Assembly: GCA_036768485.1 (NCBI GenBank)
Contig: JAVLUZ010000766.1
Coordinates: 62,001-126,000 of the forward strand
From: Mermis nigrescens
Taxonomy: Eukaryota > Nematoda > Enoplea > Mermithida > Mermithidae
Length of the DNA stretch: 64,000 bases
Reading direction: 5' to 3'
In this document: in pieces, positions 23,701 through 32,974 of the stretch
Position numbering within the stretch: position 1 is the first letter of the stretch
How the letters are laid out: each line of letters starts with the position of its first letter
Notes under the pieces: generated by a model
What the model saw: only the letters and a program-made list of their open reading frames with translations
Told to the model about the DNA's origin: nothing
Database searches by the model: none
Made by a program: the position numbers and the translations under genes

Positions 23701-24748
23701 ACAAAATGTGGTCAGAAAATGAGCAGAAAAATTGCGCTGATTAACTGGCCACCGTCAAAGTTATTTGGTGTTGGTCCGCTTATTATTGACTTCGTATTTG
23801 CTCTAGTGTTGTTCTTTTTGGCTAATATTGAGAATAAGGTGACCTCCTAGAAATTAACTTTGCATGGATGATTTAATCTAATTAAGGGTCAAGGAATTCA
23901 AATCTGAAAGAATTAGGTGTCGGTCGGCATTATTGACCGAGTTACAGGCTGGTGAACTTCATGTGTTTAAGGATAACAAATTAATTGAGACGAACTGAGC
24001 AATTCTCAATATTGCCGTTTTTACTTCTATTATACTTAGGCTTAGGCTTAGTAGGTGTTTAAAGCTGCTTAGATCGAGGTCGCTCCCGCTCAGGTCGATG
24101 TATAGATGCTTAGGTCTTAGTATATCTGAAAAGGTGTTGAAAGCTGCTTAGGTCGAGGTCGCTCCCGCTCAGGTCGATGTATAGATGCTTATACTTACGT
24201 ACAAATTTTCAAAAAAACACGTGATTTTATGCCTTTTCAAGCAATAATCTATAACGTAGATGTTGAAAACACGATCTGTCAACCAAGAGAGTGAAAAAAT
24301 CTCTGACAAAAATTTTTTCGAAAATTTTTTTTTCCACTCACATGGTTTCCGACAGATTTTTCGACTTCTAAGTTAAAGATTATCGTTTGAAAAGGCATAA
24401 AATCAAGCTTTTTCGAAAATTTGACAAGGTCACCTTATTCTCAATATACTCCTTTTTTTGTCGTCTTTACCGAGACATACATTCTTACTTGTAAAACAAG
24501 CTAATTTTTTCAAAAGTTTCGAAGTGCCGCAGTGTTAAATGGCTTTTTGAAAAGTACGCTTTACTGCCTTAAATTTCAGGTATGAAAATCGTAAATCACG
24601 TGATCGGGATGTGGAGGATGATGAGGAAGAGGAGGATGAGGACTTTGACGAAGAAGAGGAAAACCGCAATTCGAGTATCGATGATCGACCGGATCTTGTC
24701 AATAAACAATGGAGCGAAAAGCATAAAAGAGGACGAAGAAGACGATGA
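14358..24748 (+). CDS. MTERF4: Mitochondrial transcription termination factor family protein, MTERF4-like (4 exons)
   Basis: MTERF4 binds mitochondrial rRNA and recruits the methyltransferase NSUN4 for large-subunit ribosome assembly (known for the animal family). Exons 14358-14795, 18349-18701, 20354-20602 and 24580-24748 join in phase (0, 2, 2) with GT/AG borders to give 402 codons; the human protein is about 380. Residues 1-35 have Arg and hydrophobic residues with no acid until Asp26, fitting a mitochondrial presequence. Residues about 75-265 hold the leucine-rich helical mTERF repeats (for example GLSEEDIVELMV and KLLLKCPFLFF). Residues 264-346 are the conserved C-terminal part. Residues 357-374 are almost all Asp/Glu, and the end is basic. 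A strongly acidic tail points to MTERF4 rather than other mTERFs. The start is the first Met after an AG at 14355-14356, so a 5' non-coding exon may exist. The naming is inference; the family is firmer. Confidence 0.75.
14919..15445. repeat. Dispersed ~500-bp repeat, intron copy 1
   Basis: Inverted relative to 19229-19750: shared blocks include the GGAAAAAATGAAAAATTCTCG region, the AGTACGCT region and the CTCAAATTTGAG palindrome. One end carries a C/G tract plus GGGCCTG; the other carries CCCCCCGAAAATGG. Partly also present at 24955-25430. Probably a non-autonomous DNA element; its boundaries are approximate. Confidence 0.6.
15545..15815. repeat. Dispersed G/C-tract repeat
   Basis: It contains CTCCCCAGAAAAATTTTC-type tracts and an AT core resembling 17260-17480 and 27220-27500. 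No terminal repeats could be fixed. Confidence 0.4.
16102..16358 (+). mobile_element. hAT-like MITE, TSD ATAACCAG
   Basis: A full-length 257-bp member of the family, ends CACACCTGGGC and GCCCACGTATG, flanked on both sides by exact ATAACCAG. It lies in intron 1 of the MTERF4-like gene. Confidence 0.92.
16720..16835. repeat. AT-rich tandem repeat (TTTCTAATTAATTT)
   Basis: Several imperfect units of TTTCTAATTAATTT. From 16359 to 16719 I see only AT-rich intron sequence. Confidence 0.7.
16860..17480. repeat. Dispersed repeat pair in intron 1
   Basis: 16860-17250 starts GGTGCGGATCTAGG with a G tract and carries the GGCGC hairpin at 17093-17108. 17260-17480 has the TTTTGGGAACTTTAAAAAAT core shared with 27416-27475. 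Neither has coding capacity. From 17481 to 18348 the intron is AT-rich and otherwise featureless. Confidence 0.4.
18349..18701 (+). CDS. MTERF4: MTERF4-like exon 2
   Basis: The acceptor follows a long T-rich tract (tttttcgag|TTAGAC), in phase with exon 1. It gives LDNEYLINRLSALRRFF, which continues the mTERF repeat without insertion or gap. It ends at GCAAG|gtaccc in phase 2. mTERF motifs include KLLLKCPFLFF and a segment ending in the Pro-Trp-Val of a repeat. Confidence 0.75.
18702..18960. repeat. Dispersed repeat shared with the duplicated block
   Basis: The GGGTAAATGACCT block, the GCCGAAAAACGCCCAAAAA run and the GGGTCAAAAATTTTCT block also occur at 38270-38455 and, with about 50 bp missing, at 31330-31470. 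Confidence 0.6.
19229..19750. repeat. Dispersed ~500-bp repeat, intron copy 2
   Basis: Inverse copy of 14919-15445, starting near CACAGGCCCGTTTGCAGG. It includes the GGCGCGAAGCGCC hairpin at 19495-19507. Confidence 0.6.
19800..20170. repeat. Inverted repeat of G/C-tract DNA in intron 2
   Basis: The AGAATTTTCTTGCTGCCC block at about 19974 and GGGCAGTAAGAAAATTTTGG at about 20018 face each other around a short spacer, as if two partial MITE copies were joined tail to tail. No target duplication was identified. Confidence 0.45.
20354..20602 (+). CDS. MTERF4: MTERF4-like exon 3
   Basis: It begins after cgcttttag and completes the split Arg codon, giving RFKFALKSGSYVKPHPKKP, then a helix pair with CNCSPDEFVAFC. 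It ends at AAGCG|gtactc in phase 2. The first part of the exon lies upstream of the first internal ATG at 20427, so a start-to-stop view misses it. Confidence 0.75.
21315..21559 (+). mobile_element. hAT-like MITE, degraded
   Basis: Family ends TATACCTGGACC and GCCCATCTATG, with the conserved core (GATAGTGCTCGATGAGAAACG). Flanks GTGGAGGT and GTGGATAT agree at six of eight positions. The DNA from 21560 to 21868 carries the core of the 17260/27220-type repeat. Confidence 0.7.
21869..22133 (+). mobile_element. hAT-like MITE, TSD GTTGAAGC/GTTGGAGC
   Basis: 265 bp, ends CACACCTGGGC and GCCCACGTATG, target duplication matching at seven of eight bases. The core is nearly identical to 16102-16358. 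Confidence 0.88.
22361..22589 (-). mobile_element. hAT-like MITE, shortened
   Basis: Starts CATAGGTGGGC and ends GCCCAGGCGTG. Flanks GATATCAC and AATACCAC match at six of eight positions. Minus orientation relative to 16102. Confidence 0.75.
22611..23328. mobile_element. Composite of three partial hAT-like MITEs
   Basis: A + copy from about 22611 (GGCACAGCTGGGC) to 22870 lacks its terminal bases. It abuts a minus copy from about 22870 to 23098, then another + copy to 23328 ending GCCCACCTATG. The shared borders suggest repeated insertion into earlier copies, or recombination between them. Confidence 0.65.
23337..23597 (-). mobile_element. hAT-like MITE, TSD GTGGATAC
   Basis: 261 bp, starts CATACGTGGGC, ends CCCAGGTGTG. 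GTGGATAC is repeated exactly at 23329-23336 and 23598-23605. The left duplication directly abuts the end of the preceding MITE. Confidence 0.92.
23828..24444. mobile_element. TA-flanked TIR element (617 bp)
   Basis: Begins TTGAGAATAAGGTGACCT and ends with its inverse, each end next to a TA dinucleotide, as for Tc1/mariner-type MITEs. Inside, a ~78-bp unit containing TCGAGGTCGCTCCCGCTC is present twice (24056-24118 and 24134-24196), and 24210-24420 forms a second imperfect inverted repeat. A lone end of the same family occurs near 46118. No transposase is visible. Confidence 0.75.
24580..24748 (+). CDS. MTERF4: MTERF4-like exon 4, acidic tail
   Basis: The acceptor taaatttcag|GTATG completes the split Arg codon. 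The frame encodes YENRKSRDRD, then about 18 mostly acidic residues, then a basic end (KHKRGRRRR), with stop TGA at 24746-24748. The correct frame has no ATG of its own. No AATAAA is visible within the next 300 bases. Confidence 0.65.
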
Positions 24749-24954
24749 TAATTGTTGTGTGTTATACTGTTTAAACTAAGTGTAAACTCGTGCTTTTTAG
24801 CTGAGCTGTCTTTGTGTAGTTACATTTTAATTTGATAAAATTTCTTACATTCAGCATTTTCCAATTATATTTCCAAGATTTAAGCTGCATTGAAACATTG
24901 CTTTGCGACCCGCGTGTCGTAACATAGCTACAGTAATTATACCGCATTCACTGG

Positions 24955-25430
24955 CGCATCCAGGGAAAAATTTTTGGTAGGGGCGGTCCGAAAATTTGAA
25001 GTCATATATCTCGAGAATCATAAGGAGGTACCAAAATAAAGGCAGTTTTGAGCATATCTCGGCGAGCTGTAAACGATGGGAAGACACATTTCAAAATGAA
25101 ATTTCAACCTTACTCAAAATTGATCTGCAGAAAATATTTCATTTTATCTGTCTGCACAACTGGTTTCTCATAATTCGATTCACGAGTAATTTCTCATCTC
25201 CTGTCTTTGTATTTAATCATTGTGCTTTACAGCGACAATTATACAGGATAATAAATAATTCGACTCGAAGCGCCAAAAAGTTGACATATTCTGCAAGTCA
25301 AGCTCAAATTTTAGCGGTTTTGAGTGGGCTAGAAGACAACGCGATGCGCCGGAAAAAATTTATTGTTCTTTATGTCATAACTCAAATTTGAGTGGGCTAG
25401 AAGGCAAAAACTGCAGCTGAACGAGTGCTC
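24955..25430. repeat. Dispersed ~500-bp repeat, third copy
   Basis: Starts CACTGGCGCATCCAGGG. It shares the ATATCTCGRGAA and GAGCATATCTCRRCGAGCT blocks with 19270-19345. The open frame of 131 codons inside is repeat-derived. Confidence 0.6.
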
Positions 25431-25870
25431 TCTATGTGTTTAGTCAGATTTGAGTGATTTTTAGCGATTTAGTGGACAAAACAGTAATACACGCTGACCC
25501 CTAGGACCTCTATCTTGTAGCGTCTTAGTGTTATTACATGGGCGGAGTTGCTTTTTGGCACAAAGTTGAGGTCGCGCCAGTGAGCAAATGGCTGGGAACC
25601 TGCCCAGTCGCCATCAGTGAGCCTACATAGATGCGGGATGGGGTACCGAAAAAAGTTGCTTGTTTTCTACTGTAACAGCTGGTTTCGATACAAGTTGTTC
25701 CGAAACAAAGGCAATGTAAGGTGTCCAGTCCCAGGTTATGGGGAAGGGAGTATTGTTGTATTTTGAGAGTCCAGTGTAAAGTGTGGGACACATGCCTACC
25801 CCTGCCCCTTTAGGCCCACACTTACCCCGACTTGGGTTCCCTGAAAAGAAATTCTGCCCATCAGGCTAAG

Positions 25871-26120
25871 CATACGTGGGCAGCACCAAAATTCTGGGGG
25901 TGCAAGATTTTTCAAAGGTCAAAAAATGGCCTTAAAAATTGTGGTATGGCGAAAAACATCTTTTTCTAACGTTTCTCATCGAGTACTATTCATTGGCATC
26001 AAAAAATTGCGGAAAAAAAACAAAAAAAATTTCACAAATTGAATTCTGGGGAAGTATTTTGGTTTCTGGGGGGGTTATTTTGGTTTACCGGGAAGTGCAT
26101 ATCCCCCACGCTCAGATCTC
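25871..26120 (-). mobile_element. hAT-like MITE, 3' end altered
   Basis: Starts CATACGTGGGC with the conserved core. The right terminus is truncated to CCCACGCTCAGATCTC. Flanks AGGCTAAG and AGGCTACG match at seven of eight. 25431-25870 holds no recognisable feature. Confidence 0.75.
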
Positions 26121-26361
26121 AGGCTACGGTGTGGCTGGGGAGATGGTCCTGAAAAAGGCTGTGATGTGAAAGTATAATACCAGTGTAAAGTGTGGGGCAC
26201 CGGCCTCGTTCGCTTCCAAGTCTGGCCCAGACATGACCGAATCAGCCCAAACCTGTCCATAACCCTAGCGGACCTGTTCATAGGCACCCGGAATACCTGA
26301 GAAGGGGGTCCCAGAAAAGGGAAGACCAGTGAGTCTATTTAATTTACTTTTGTTTTTTTAG

Positions 26362-26456
26362 GAAGAAGAACGGGTCGAGAAAGGTGATTACCTATCCGAA
26401 CGTCGGCCGCTTTGACGAGGCGGATGTGCTTTTGGAACTAACAGCCGACCACTTTT
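26362..26456 (+). CDS. Candidate terminal exon, product unknown
   Basis: A strong acceptor (tttgttttttta g) at 26360-26361 is followed by an open frame KKNGSRKVITYPNVGRFDEA and on to a TAA at 26454-26456, with more balanced codon composition than the surrounding repeats. Its phase (one base completing a codon) equals that of MTERF4-like exon 4, so it could be an alternative last exon of that gene or the end of another gene whose upstream exons I cannot see. I do not recognise the peptide. Confidence 0.35.
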
Positions 26457-26589
26457 AATTATACTTACCTATGCAGAAAAATGTGGTCTAGATCCACGAC
26501 CCCAACGCAGGCCTAACTCTGAGAGCCGCTTTTCACTGCTTTTCTTCTTATTTTATTTCTGAAAAACGCGATTAACAATTAATTGCGAA

Positions 26590-26894
26590 AAAATACATTT
26601 TATGGCTTGAAAATAATAATTTTCAGACAATTAAAAATTATTCCGGAAAATTTCGAGGATTTAGCTCACAAGCGTATGTACACTGGCGTAATCAAATGCA
26701 CCGTTCTACCGCCTCTAGGTCTCTACCACCCGGTTTTGCCCCACCGAACAAACACAAAACTACTTCTACCGCTATGGTAAACCTGCGCTAATGGTCAAAT
26801 CCATTTATGCGAACAAACGGGCCAGGAACGTCCCATTATGGGCGCCTGGGTATCGTTGAAGCTCTACTACTTACGAGTTACGATGTGGGATTAG
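26590..26894 (+). pseudogene. Type-B DNA polymerase relic (Polinton/adintovirus-like)
   Basis: A + strand frame holds a block around 26691-26750 (IKC..VLPP..LYHPVLP) that I recognise from protein-primed type-B DNA polymerases of Polinton-, adintovirus- and related mobile or viral elements integrated in invertebrate genomes. A second block in another frame (about 26783-26894) keeps the spacing of Cys, His and a GAWVS segment that follows in this family. At least one frameshift and a stop separate them, and nothing upstream in the polymerase is readable, so it is a dead fragment. Assignment is from motif memory and needs a profile search. Confidence 0.5.
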
Positions 26895-27199
26895 CTATTT
26901 TTATTATTTTTCCATTCAACAGTGGTGTAAATCGCCGATTAATTGAGGATGCCGATTATTTCGCATATGCCGTTCTCCTTATGTCTGATCGGCCAAAGAA
27001 AAATTCACCATTATGTAGGTATATCCACATGGATATTTGGAGCCTTTAGTCATCTTACATTCCATCCTTTTATCGGCTAAAAAGTTGCTTTTTTAAGACA
27101 TTGTTTTGCCGTTCGGATGAGAAATTGCATTATTTGTTACCATACGTGCACAACATAAGAATTCTGGAGGGCCTTTTTTTGGTCCAAAAATAATAGGTA

Positions 27200-27505
27200 C
27201 GCGTCAGAAACATCGTTTTTCAGCATCTCTTACGATGCTCTATCTTTCTTGAGCATAAAAACTTGAGAAATTTCGAAAATACAAAAAATTGAACAAATTG
27301 AATAAAATATAATCGAAAGCTGAATATATGGCGCGAAGCGCTGAGAATTTGACACTTTCGAGTAAATAGATTGCTAAGAACGCGTAAAAGAGAACCTTCT
27401 CCACGAATGTTCAGAAAATTTTTTGGGAACTTTGAAAAATTGCGAATTCTAGGGGAGGGGTGAACAAATTTCTGGGATGGGAGTGTGAAACCCTTAAAGA
27501 TCATG
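27200..27505. repeat. Dispersed G/C-tract repeat with hairpin
   Basis: Contains the GGCGCGAAGCGCT hairpin at 27330-27342 and the TTTTGGGAACTTTGAAAAAT core shared with 17360-17400. Not coding. Confidence 0.5.
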
Positions 27506-28407
27506 TTTGCTTGACACCTTGTTGAATAAACTCAACCACAAATTTACTTTTGTAAATGTTCCTTTTTCACAATGCATCATACGCTATATCTGCTGAACAA
27601 ATCTTCAGATCAGCAAGTTACACTACGACCTTTAATGGGTTTTATTTCATATTTTAAGTGTTTTCTAAATATGATGTAATTTTAAAGGAAGAAAAGCTGG
27701 CCGTTGGCAGTTCGGTCGGACCCAGTCTTTGCACAAATTATAGTCTTAAACATTAGCAAAGCAAAATGCAATTTTTTAATAAATTAGTGACTGCACAAAC
27801 CCATACCAAAATCTGCTCTAAATGAATAATTTTTGCTCAAAGAGACGCCTCGTAGTCGATATTTATGCACTTTGAAGAAAAACGTCACCGTTTGCGTAAA
27901 TCTGGTCCAATTTCTTTTTCTTAGCAAATTCGCGATAGCGATACTGAGAAAAATTTCCCCGGAGAGCAATGAACACTCTAAAGTCTAAATTCTGCTTTCA
28001 GTGCTATCTTAATATCGTTTTTATTTAAATCTTATTATTTACTAACCTTCATGTACCCAAACAAATTTCGTCGCTCGTAACAAATTAATACGACACCGAC
28101 CTTTAACTAGACGAAGGTGTTTCACATGTATGTTGGAGTGCACGTTTGATTTTCCACTATAGTATCAGCTATAATTACAGTACGACAATGAACTCAGCAG
28201 GGTTGTCAAGATGTACCCCATCATTTGTGGAAAGTTTTATTCATTTTATTCAAGCTATAAGATAAGTTTTGAAAAAAAGAAAATGTGTCCTCTTTTACCC
28301 AAACTCCCGTATAGGTTGACTTTGCGGTGCTCACATTTTATTCAGTTTTTATATATTTTAGTTTTACCCCTATACTGTGTCTTGATGTGCGCTAACATTC
28401 TAAACAT
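27506..28407. other. Unannotated AT-rich DNA before the duplication
   Basis: Frames are at most 79 codons, without a recognisable domain or splice context. No repeat boundary was seen until the duplication starts at 28408. Confidence 0.4.
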
Positions 28408-29572
28408 ATTGCGTTTTACGCGTGCGACATACCTACTACATTATGTCTGAATCATGTAGTGCCATTGTTCGTATGCAATTGTCAGGTAGACGGTGTCAAG
28501 TCTGAGTAGTCAAAAGAGACGGCAGCACATATTTATTCAAACCCTTAAGTTGATGTTTTGACTGGACTTTATAAGCTGTTGACTACAATTCTCTATTGGT
28601 TTTTACCCTCGTTATTAAGGTAAAGCTCGTACCCGATCTTCGACTTCGGTCGCTGTGTCGGAGTTTTTGAAATGATGCTACCTTGTTGTGGCATCGTTTG
28701 GCTTTAATGTTGTGGATGAATGGATGCGCTTCTACTGTTCAAGCATAGCGCATTTGCTAAAAGATCGGACATTTTCGTTTTCTCGTCCACCAACTATTCA
28801 GTGTTGTTTCTTGTTATATCGTGCTTCTTCCTTTCTTACGATATGAATCCTTTTACTTGATTCGACTGCATTTCGGACGTTATTTGTTTTTCCCATAACT
28901 TTTAATCTATAGATATTCGTAATCCTCGTTTATGGAACTAGAACATTTTCTATTCATCTTTTTGAGTTTGTTTTTGTGCATTTCTTGTCTAGTAATTTGA
29001 ATTAGTAATTTAAATTTAAATTTAAATTGTAATGTAAATAGTTCTTCCGATTTCCCTAAAGTAGTTTTTAAATCATCATTTTAGATGCTGTGAAAAACGT
29101 AAGTCGTGTACCCAGTGCTTCTTATAATTTTTTCCCATCAATGTAAGCTCTTCTCTTTTTAAAATTGCATTTATTACTTGTCCTATGATTTTTTTATGAT
29201 TCCAATTAATATTTGTTATTCAGCAAGATTTCACTCGTACGCTAACCATGTATTCCGCTTGAGTTTGATTTCCTCAATGTACTTGTCGTAGAATACCACG
29301 TATGCTGAAATACGAAAAATTTGGATAAAATTAATAGAATAATACTAAACAAGTTATAAGTGAAATAGAAAAATTAAAAAGAAATGCTAAACCAATAATA
29401 TGCCCAAAACTGAAAATACTAAAAACATTTAAAAATAACATGTGAGAATCACTTAAATGAAATTTTGAATATGGAGAAGGTACTATTTGAAATTATAAAG
29501 ATCTTTTTGAACTGTTTTTCACAATCCTACTGAATTTGAATAAATGTAAGTGTAGATACCTAAGGCGATTTA

Positions 29573-29735
29573 CTGGCACGTAGCTGGCCGTCCTATTTTC
29601 GGGGGGCAACATTAATTGGGGGGACTAAGGCCAAAAATATGACAAAATAACGTTTAAAAAGTCCTATTTTTCCGATATTTCTGAATTTTAAGTGGTCCCA
29701 ACCACTTCCCCATTCCCCTCAGAGTTACGTGCCTG
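29573..29735. mobile_element. CAGGCACGTA-type hAT-like MITE (163 bp)
   Basis: Starts CTGGCACGTAG and ends TTACGTGCCTG, flanked by GCGATTTA and GCGATTTG (seven of eight). Copy B carries the same insertion at 35536-35977, so it predates the duplication. Confidence 0.85.
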
Positions 29736-30740
29736 GCGATTTGGAGGATTTATATTTCATCCGCTTCCAATAAGTCAAAAACAAATCTTTCGCAAAACTT
29801 TAGTAAAAGAGTAGATTTACATGCGCAAGAAATGAAAGAATTATCAAGAATTGCTGGAATGGTTAAATCATGATAAAATAAGTACATCAATTCGCCAATC
29901 ATGAGTCGAAACGGTTTTGTGCTATTTTAACACCCAGTCCATTCATTAATATAGTTTCTGGGCTTTCAGTCTCCCAGCTGACCCCTTGACCGACCAACCG
30001 GCTGTATGCGCTGTCAGAGTCTAGTATCGCCTGGAAGTTCAAACATTTGAAAATAACTTATTTTATGCAGAGGTCGTAGGCTTGAAGATAACTGCTCAGC
30101 TTGATCAGCCTGAATGGTCCCTTTGATTGGGAGTGGTCAGCAGTGAGCTTTGTTAATCGGAAATGACCACAAAACTGGTACAAGTGTCAAAATAGCGTAT
30201 GGTACTTTAGCCGCAGTTTCTGATCATTTTTAAATATGTTGCAGATAGTTTTAGATTCTTATAATTCCTTGGTCTTTTTCGCCTTATTTTTCTCGTGAAA
30301 ATTTACAATTTTTGCATCCCGGGGTCTAGTATATATAGTCTAGACCAGACAAGACAATGGGGCCGTTCGGCTAATTAAAAAAACTGAAACAATTTTTTTG
30401 AAAAATGATTCTACATCAAGCTTAAAAATGCATGAAAATAAAAAATTTTGATGTAAACGTGCACGAAATTGACCAGAAAATGCTGATCAACATGTTTATG
30501 CTATTGTATCACCTTTTTAAAGACTCTTTAAACTATAAAAAGTTCTCTGGATGGCCTTCCTGCAGACTGGCCATGCTGCGCACCTTATGATGTACAAGGT
30601 TATGACCACGGGGGCTTTGAAACCGAGAATTTGTGGTCAGGAAAGGATACAATCTGTGATTTTTACTGGTTAAATTACGACTTTGGCCATTATTGTAAGA
30701 ATTGCCTGAAAATCTATTATTTTTGGCTACTCTACCTCTC

Positions 30741-31241
30741 CAGGCACGTAACTTTGTGGGATAGGAGAGGAGGGGGATTATTCCCTCCAAAAATTTTTAC
30801 AATACATATATTTTTGCAAGGGTTCCCCAGAGCAAAAAGTCGGAAATGCTTTAAGCGCATTTAGATAAACTGCTAGAATAGATTCTTGCACATTTTTAAT
30901 TAATAAGCCCGAAATTTTTGGGCGCTTCGCGCCAGATGTATTGTTATTGTATAATTTTGTGTCAGAATTGTTTACAAAACGAGTTAAAAAATTTTTAGCC
31001 GGTTCAAATGTTCAGAAGTCAATGTTTGACCATTTTATTCAATGTCTTTTTGAATGTGATTAGACTAAAGTCAAATTTTTTTTTCAAATTTCCCGAAAAT
31101 TTTATCTTCTTCAGTGTATAGAGCTCGTTGGAATGCGCTCAATAACATCATTATTTTTGTCTGGCTACAACTATTGGTTGAGATATCTTACTTTAAAATT
31201 TTAGTCCCCCATCGCGATTCAGAAGACCAGCTACATGCCTG
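30741..31241. mobile_element. CAGGCACGTA-ended ~500-bp element
   Basis: Starts CAGGCACGTAACTTTG and ends CTACATGCCTG. The interior resembles the 14919/19229/24955 repeats (GAGCTCGTTGGAATGCGCTC, GAGATATC). The target duplication is not clear. The corresponding copy B element spans 36964-38165 and is interrupted by the 712-bp element. Confidence 0.65.
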
Positions 31242-31679
31242 CCTCTAACCTTTCCCTGTGACATGTTTGGCGCATCTATGGCCTAGACCATACATATAAC
31301 GGCTCAAAGCTTTGGGTGTGGGATCCTTGACCAATTTTTTGGGGGGTGGGTAAATGACCTACAACTATTTCAAAAATCGAGAAAGGGTCAAAAATTTTCT
31401 CGCTTTGGGGGATAAAGGGGACGTCCGACTTTGAGTGGGGGATCCAATTTACATCCACCCTCTGACATGTACGGCCTTGACCCCAGAACCCCCTCCACTT
31501 GCATGGCTGGACTTAAGTCTCGATAGAAATCCGTTGAGATCTCATTCAAATAGCTACTGTTCATTCGTTGATTGACCTTTTGATTTCGTACCACATAGCC
31601 TCATTTCATCGTCAAATTTTAAACAACTTATTATTTGCTTTGGACGGAGCTGTTGCTCTCGCGCTGCCTTTTTTCAAAT

Positions 31680-31951
31680 TATCAGCAATGAAAAAGTCGA
31701 AATCACGTCAAACTTGACTGCAGAGGCTGCAGTAATCGCAGCTGCAGAAGCAATATCGAGCCAATCGGATAGAATGACAAATATAATTCGAAAAATGGCT
31801 CCATGGAAGCTAATCAGCTTGCTAATTTTTCTGCAAATATTGAAGGCCAAGCGACGTTGAATTTTTTATCCAGTCTTAGCAGGGCGGATACGCCGTTCTC
31901 TGGGCAGAGTTCAGTTTTTCAGTCGCCTGCCGGTGGGGGCTTTTTCTCAGG
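31680..31951 (+). pseudogene. Possible captured exon remnant, copy A
   Basis: One frame (about 31715-31800) reads AEAAVIAAAEAISSQSDRM. After a one-base shift a second frame (31803-31951) reads MEANQLANFSANIEGQA through SPAGGGFFS and stops being coding-like at a donor-like CTCAG|gtaatc. Composition and the donor suggest a decayed exon or retroposed gene fragment. Copy B has the same segment with further damage at 38690-38930. I do not recognise the protein. Confidence 0.35.
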
Positions 31952-32224
31952 TAATCACTTTTATAGTGATTTAGGTGGGAAGTTTTTTGATTAGTTTTTT
32001 ATTGACGAAAATTTGTTTGATAACGGATTTTAGCAAAAGTTATGATCCTTCATTAAAAATGTTTTGATGCTCCGAAATTGAAAAACGGCCTACTAGTTGA
32101 GCGAGATTGAGATTTACAAATTTAAAAACGGTTCAGGAGTTTTGTATACATGCTAACAAGCTGTAGCCACGCGTTTAACAGCTCCGGGGGTGGAGGGGTA
32201 AGCCGGCCATTTTTCAACTGGCAA

Positions 32225-32905
32225 AAATGCTCCGATGGAACAAAAAGCGACGATTTTACTTGGAATTATGCATCGTTAAGGACATGCAAGGAGGGGACTG
32301 GGAAAAAGTTACCTATGCATGCTTGCGAAAGTTGCAAGAATCTTTTAAAAATTCGACTTCCGCTAAAACACAAAAAATCGAAGTTTGTTATGCGGCCTGC
32401 AGAAAGGAGTTGCACATCCTACGTAAAAGTAAATAACGTGAATAGCTTATTCCCAGAAAAAAACCAATCACTAATGCAAAAAACGACATAGGGTGTATTC
32501 TTACGCTAGCTTGGCACGCATTGCTATGGGGCAGCAATTAATAAGATGGCGTGCTTGTCATAATTCATTTATTTAGCCATTAACGATTATATACCTAAAT
32601 ATTGTTTAGATATTGAAACAACTATTTGATATTGACAAGAAACAGAATAGGTTATTAACAAGCACAAAGCTTCTTCATAATTGTTTTATCTGAACCAGTG
32701 AACAATGTTTTGTGAAGGCAGGTTTTCTTCAGAGCCGCAGAATATACTTCGATTTTTAGAGTTTTTCAGCAGAAGTCTAATTTTTAGTAGATTTTGACAA
32801 CTTTCGCAGCCATACAAATGTAACTTTTCCCTAGTCCCTCCTTTTATGTCCTAGACGATGTATAATTCCAAGTATATTCGTCCTTTTTGTTTTGCCGTAA
32901 CATTT
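32225..32905. mobile_element. Foldback element with ~175-bp arms, copy A
   Basis: 32225-32400 (from ATGCTCCGATGGAAC) recurs inverted at about 32735-32905 around a ~330-bp AT-rich loop. Frames of 69-113 codons in the left arm are mirrored by frames in the right arm and are not evidence of a gene. Confidence 0.7.
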
Positions 32906-32974
32906 GTCTTTGTTAGTACTTTCAATAAGCAAGATTTGAGTAAATCAGTCAGTAAACAAATACGGTAACATGCC

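Noticed and set aside
24996..25391. 131-codon + strand frame after MTERF4-like exon 4
   Set aside because: It coincides with the third copy of the dispersed ~500-bp repeat.
32150..32491. 113-codon frame present in both duplicates
   Set aside because: It lies in the arm of a foldback element, is broken by frameshifts between copies and has an inverted counterpart in the other arm.
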